This document shows positions 61,721 to 64,000 of a DNA stretch of 64,000 nucleotides, one piece after another (position 1 is the first letter of the stretch; every line of letters starts with the position of its first letter). The stretch lies in NCBI RefSeq assembly GCF_005889735.1, contig NZ_VCKY01000014.1, positions 1 through 64,000 on the forward strand, read 5' to 3'. The notes beneath the pieces are model-generated. The model was given only the letters and a program-made list of their open reading frames with translations, was not told the origin of the DNA and ran no database searches. The translations under genes were made by a program, and so were the position numbers. This DNA is from Nonomuraea turkmeniaca (GTDB lineage: Bacteria; Actinomycetota; Actinomycetes; Streptosporangiales; Streptosporangiaceae).

Positions 61721-61737
61721 CGACAAGTGGTCTTGTC
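61709..61737. promoter_or_regulatory. Three-half-site operator of the toxin-antitoxin-like module
   Basis: CTTGTC (61709-61714), GACAAG (61722-61727) and CTTGTC (61732-61737) form two overlapping perfect inverted repeats with spacers of 7 and 4 bases. They span the start codon of the 91-residue gene and end two bases before the TetR stop codon at 61739. Confidence 0.6.
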
Positions 61738-61738
61738 G

Positions 61739-62386
61739 TCATGATCGCTCACGCGTGTCGGGTCCCCAAGCGTGGAGGAACGTCCGCACCGCGGCCTCTG
61801 CCACCTCGCGGAGTTCCGTGTCCTCGAGCGTCCGGGTGCCCAGTTGGGAGCGGGCCTCCAGGGGGCCGAGGAGCAGGGCCATGAGCTGCTCGGCCGCCAG
61901 ATCGGGGTCGGTGGCCCGCAGGCGGCCTGCGAGTGTGAGCCTGGCCAGCCGGTCGGCCAGGGCCTGGTTGAGCCGGTCGGGCCCGCTCTCCACGACGATG
62001 TCGAGAATGTCGGGGAACCTCGTGACCTCCGAGTAGAGGAGGCGGCGCAACGCGCACGAGCGCTCGTTGGTGTGCAGGCGCAACAGCGCGTGGGCGACGT
62101 CCTCCAGAGAGGCGCGCAGGTCCTCGGCCGGGTTCGCCAGCGGCTCCAGGGCGGCGAGGCGGTCGTCGAGCGCGGTCCGCGCGCCGGCCTCCATCGCGTG
62201 CTTGAACAGTGTGGCCTTGTCGGTCAGGTGGTTGTAGACCGTCGGCTTGGCCACGCCGGCCTCGTTGGCGATCTCTTGCACGCAGGCCTGGGCGTAACCC
62301 TGGCGGGCGAACACGGTGAACGCGCCCTCCAGGATCGCCTGCCGCTTGTCGATTCGGCCACGCGAGGTCGTGCCACTGCTGCTCAT
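61739..62386 (-). CDS. TetR-family regulator of the adjacent drug exporter
   Basis: A 215-residue TetR regulator. The helix-turn-helix (RQAILEGAFTVFARQGYAQACVQEIANEAGVAKPTVYNHLTDKATLF in parts) is followed by a C-terminal domain of the AefR-like type (LLYSEVTRFPDILDIVVESG). The ATG at 62386 gives MSSSGTTSRGRIDKR. It is divergent from the MFS gene across 79 bases containing TTCAAAT half-sites. It probably represses the exporter. Confidence 0.9.
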   Translation of the reverse strand: MSSSGTTSRGRIDKRQAILEGAFTVFARQGYAQACVQEIANEAGVAKPTVYNHLTDKATLFKHAMEAGARTALDDRLAALEPLANPAEDLRASLEDVAHALLRLHTNERSCALRRLLYSEVTRFPDILDIVVESGPDRLNQALADRLARLTLAGRLRATDPDLAAEQLMALLLGPLEARSQLGTRTLEDTELREVAEAAVRTFLHAWGPDTRERS

Positions 62387-62457
62387 GCCTCTGATTGTAC
62401 TTATGGGTTCAAATACATGGACCTCAAGGTTGTATAAGAACGGATGTGGCAATTAAG

Positions 62458-62475
62458 TTGAACCAATGAGTTCAA
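62458..62475. promoter_or_regulatory. Operator covering the MFS start codon
   Basis: TTGAAC (62458-62463) and GTTCAA (62470-62475) form a perfect inverted repeat with a 6-base spacer that includes the ATG at 62466. The related half-site GGTTCAAAT occurs at 62406-62414. Bound TetR here would block translation initiation or transcription of a leaderless message. Confidence 0.5.
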
Positions 62476-63887
62476 ATGACCGCATGGACGGACGTCTCCT
62501 CGGAGTGATCTTCGTCGTGCTGCTCGGCGGGCTGCTGGGCATCCTCAACAGCACGATGGCCGCCGTCGCCGCCGACACGCTGGCCGGGGCCTTCGGCACG
62601 TCGCTGAGCACGATCGGCTGGACGTCCACCGGGTTCCTGCTGGCCGTCACGGCCACCATCCCGTTCACCACCTGGGCCGTCGACCGATTCGGCGGCAAAC
62701 GGCTGTGGCTGGCCGGGCTGCTGGTGTTCCTGGCCGGCTCGCTCGGCGCCGGACTGGCCTGGAACGTCGGCAGCCTCATCGCCTTCCGCGTCCTGCAGGG
62801 GTTCGGGGCCGGGCTGCTCGATCCGCTGGTGCTGATCCTCCTGGCCCGCGCCGCTGGACCGCACCGCGCCGGGCGGGTGATGGGACTGATGGGCGTGGTG
62901 TTGTCCCTCGGTCCCGTGCTCGGCCCGATCGCGGGCGGAGCCGTGCTCGACAGCCTGCCGTGGCGGTGGATGTTCCTGCTCAGTGTGCCCGTCGGCGCGG
63001 TCGCGTACGTGCTGGCCCAACGTGTGATCCCGGCCGACGGGCACGCGGAGGCGCAGCGGGCGGGGCTCGACGTGGTGGGGCTGGCGCTGCTCGGGCCCGG
63101 CTTCGCGGCCGTCGTGCTGGCCCTGTCGCAGGCGGCCGAGCAGGGGGCGTTCGCCGCCTGGCAGGTGCTGCTCCCTCTGGGCGCGGGCGTCGCGGTGTTG
63201 CTCGGGTACGCGGTCCACGCGCAGCGGCGTGGCCGGAGAAGCGTGTCACCTCTGATCGACCTGCGGTTGTTCGCCAACCGGGGATTCAGCGCGAGCGTCA
63301 CGATCATGGGGCTGGGCGGGCTGTCGCTCTTCGCCGTCCTTTTCGCGCTGCCCCTGTACTACCAGCAGGTGCACGGCCACGGCGTGCTCGCCGCCGGGCT
63401 GCTGATGGCCCCGCTTGGGCTCGGCGGCGCAGTCGCGATGCCGCTGGCCGGGCGGATGTCCGACCGGGTCGGCGCCCGCGGGCTGGCCGCCGGCGGCGCG
63501 GCCGCGGCGGTGGCGAGCGGGCTGACCTTCACCTGGATCGGCCCGGATACCGCCGAGGTGTGGCCGGCGCTGGCGGCCTTCGCGCTCGGCCTGGGCAGCG
63601 GCTGCTTCAGTGCGCCCACCATGGGATCGCTCTATCGCACACTGCCGGGGCCCATGGTGGCGCAGGGCAGCTCAGTGCTCTACATGCTCAACCAGCTCGG
63701 CGCCGCACTCGGCGTGGCCGTGGTCACACTCATCCTGCAGAACGCGGGCGACCCCATCTCCGGCTTCCACGGCGTCGCCTGGCTCGCCGTGGCCGCGGTC
63801 GCGATCGTCCTGGTCGCCATCCCCCTCCTGCCCGGCAGGCCACAGGCGCCGGTCAAGCAAGAGGTCCTGGCGAAGACGTCATCTTGA
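62466..63887 (+). CDS. DHA2-family multidrug MFS exporter
   Basis: A 473-residue transporter with about fourteen membrane helices, of the EmrB/QacA type. It has GGLLGILNSTMAAVAADTLA at the first helix, WTSTGFLLAVTATIPFTTWAVDRFGGKRLWL (motif A region), the motif C-like LGPVLGPIAGGAVLD and PWRWMFLLSVPVG. Export of a drug or metabolite is inferred. It is divergent from its probable TetR repressor. Confidence 0.92.
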   Translation: MSSNDRMDGRLLGVIFVVLLGGLLGILNSTMAAVAADTLAGAFGTSLSTIGWTSTGFLLAVTATIPFTTWAVDRFGGKRLWLAGLLVFLAGSLGAGLAWNVGSLIAFRVLQGFGAGLLDPLVLILLARAAGPHRAGRVMGLMGVVLSLGPVLGPIAGGAVLDSLPWRWMFLLSVPVGAVAYVLAQRVIPADGHAEAQRAGLDVVGLALLGPGFAAVVLALSQAAEQGAFAAWQVLLPLGAGVAVLLGYAVHAQRRGRRSVSPLIDLRLFANRGFSASVTIMGLGGLSLFAVLFALPLYYQQVHGHGVLAAGLLMAPLGLGGAVAMPLAGRMSDRVGARGLAAGGAAAAVASGLTFTWIGPDTAEVWPALAAFALGLGSGCFSAPTMGSLYRTLPGPMVAQGSSVLYMLNQLGAALGVAVVTLILQNAGDPISGFHGVAWLAVAAVAIVLVAIPLLPGRPQAPVKQEVLAKTSS

Positions 63888-63984
63888 TTGGTTCGATAGT
63901 GAGTCCAATTTTGAAAGATTGGCTCTGGGAAGGGGGCGCCAACGCCGATTGCATGGGTCCTGGATATTCGAGAAGGAGAACGTC

Positions 63985-64000
63985 ATGAAGCTCGAAACGC
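63985..64000 (+). CDS. Start of a gene leaving the window (partial)
   Basis: An ATG at 63985 with GAGAAGGAGA seven bases upstream opens the frame MKLET. The strong ribosome binding site and the 98-base gap after the MFS gene support a real gene, but only five codons are visible. Confidence 0.45.

Overview
The window is high-GC DNA with strong third-position G/C bias, frequent GTG starts and many purine-rich ribosome binding sites, so it comes from an actinobacterium. The gene families present are a WhiJ-like DUF5753 regulator with a DUF6879 partner, MmyB-type regulators, a mycobacterial-type Sdh1 complex, a CU044_5270-type sigma partner and a TcpC/TcpE secretion locus. Together they suggest a Streptosporangiales chromosome, perhaps Nonomuraea or a relative. 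The order is inferred from gene content; no comparison was run.

Layout, left to right. Positions 1-11000 are accessory. They hold a lipoprotein sugar dehydrogenase broken by a frameshift in a C8 tract, an SDR/MmyB regulator pair, a serine resolvase beside a palindrome, a second MmyB regulator facing a SnoaL-like gene, a complete IS1380-type insertion sequence, and a minus-strand operon with a WhiJ-like regulator. That operon carries a repeated operator motif, and its first gene has an in-frame TGA. Positions 11000-29600 are mostly housekeeping: class I fumarase, an EamA exporter facing a MocR regulator, glpX, ychF, rmuC, ispH, xseA and xseB, mixed with TetR, MFS, DUF998, DUF1707, DUF4245 and DUF6542 genes. 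xseA and xseB are separated by a three-gene insert that has its own TetR operators.

Positions 30455-41773 hold the most interesting locus: a compact, translationally coupled type IV secretion-like apparatus. It contains a TcpC-like protein, a small two-helix membrane protein, a TcpE-disordered-MinD-like fusion with a degenerate P-loop, a VirB4-like ATPase, a VirB6/TrbL-like channel protein, a second small bitopic protein and a lytic transglycosylase/NlpC-P60 hydrolase. No relaxase, coupling protein, integrase or attachment site is visible. A Nudix gene and two repeat-rich membrane-anchored proteins follow.

Positions 44800-55800 hold two different succinate dehydrogenase complexes. The Sdh1-type operon is on the minus strand behind two CRP-like sites. 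The cytochrome-b type sdhCAB is on the plus strand and faces a LysR gene across a LysR-box palindrome. Between them lies a coupled REC-SpoIIE phosphatase, histidine kinase and response regulator operon. Together with the fumarase this puts adjacent TCA-cycle steps close together.

Positions 55800-64000 are again accessory and regulatory: a TetR/atypical SDR pair, an AAA ATPase fused to a PD-(D/E)XK-like domain behind a long palindrome, an ECF sigma factor with a CU044_5270-type partner, a two-gene toxin-antitoxin-like module with three operator half-sites, and a TetR/MFS drug exporter pair. No tRNA, rRNA or CRISPR array was seen.
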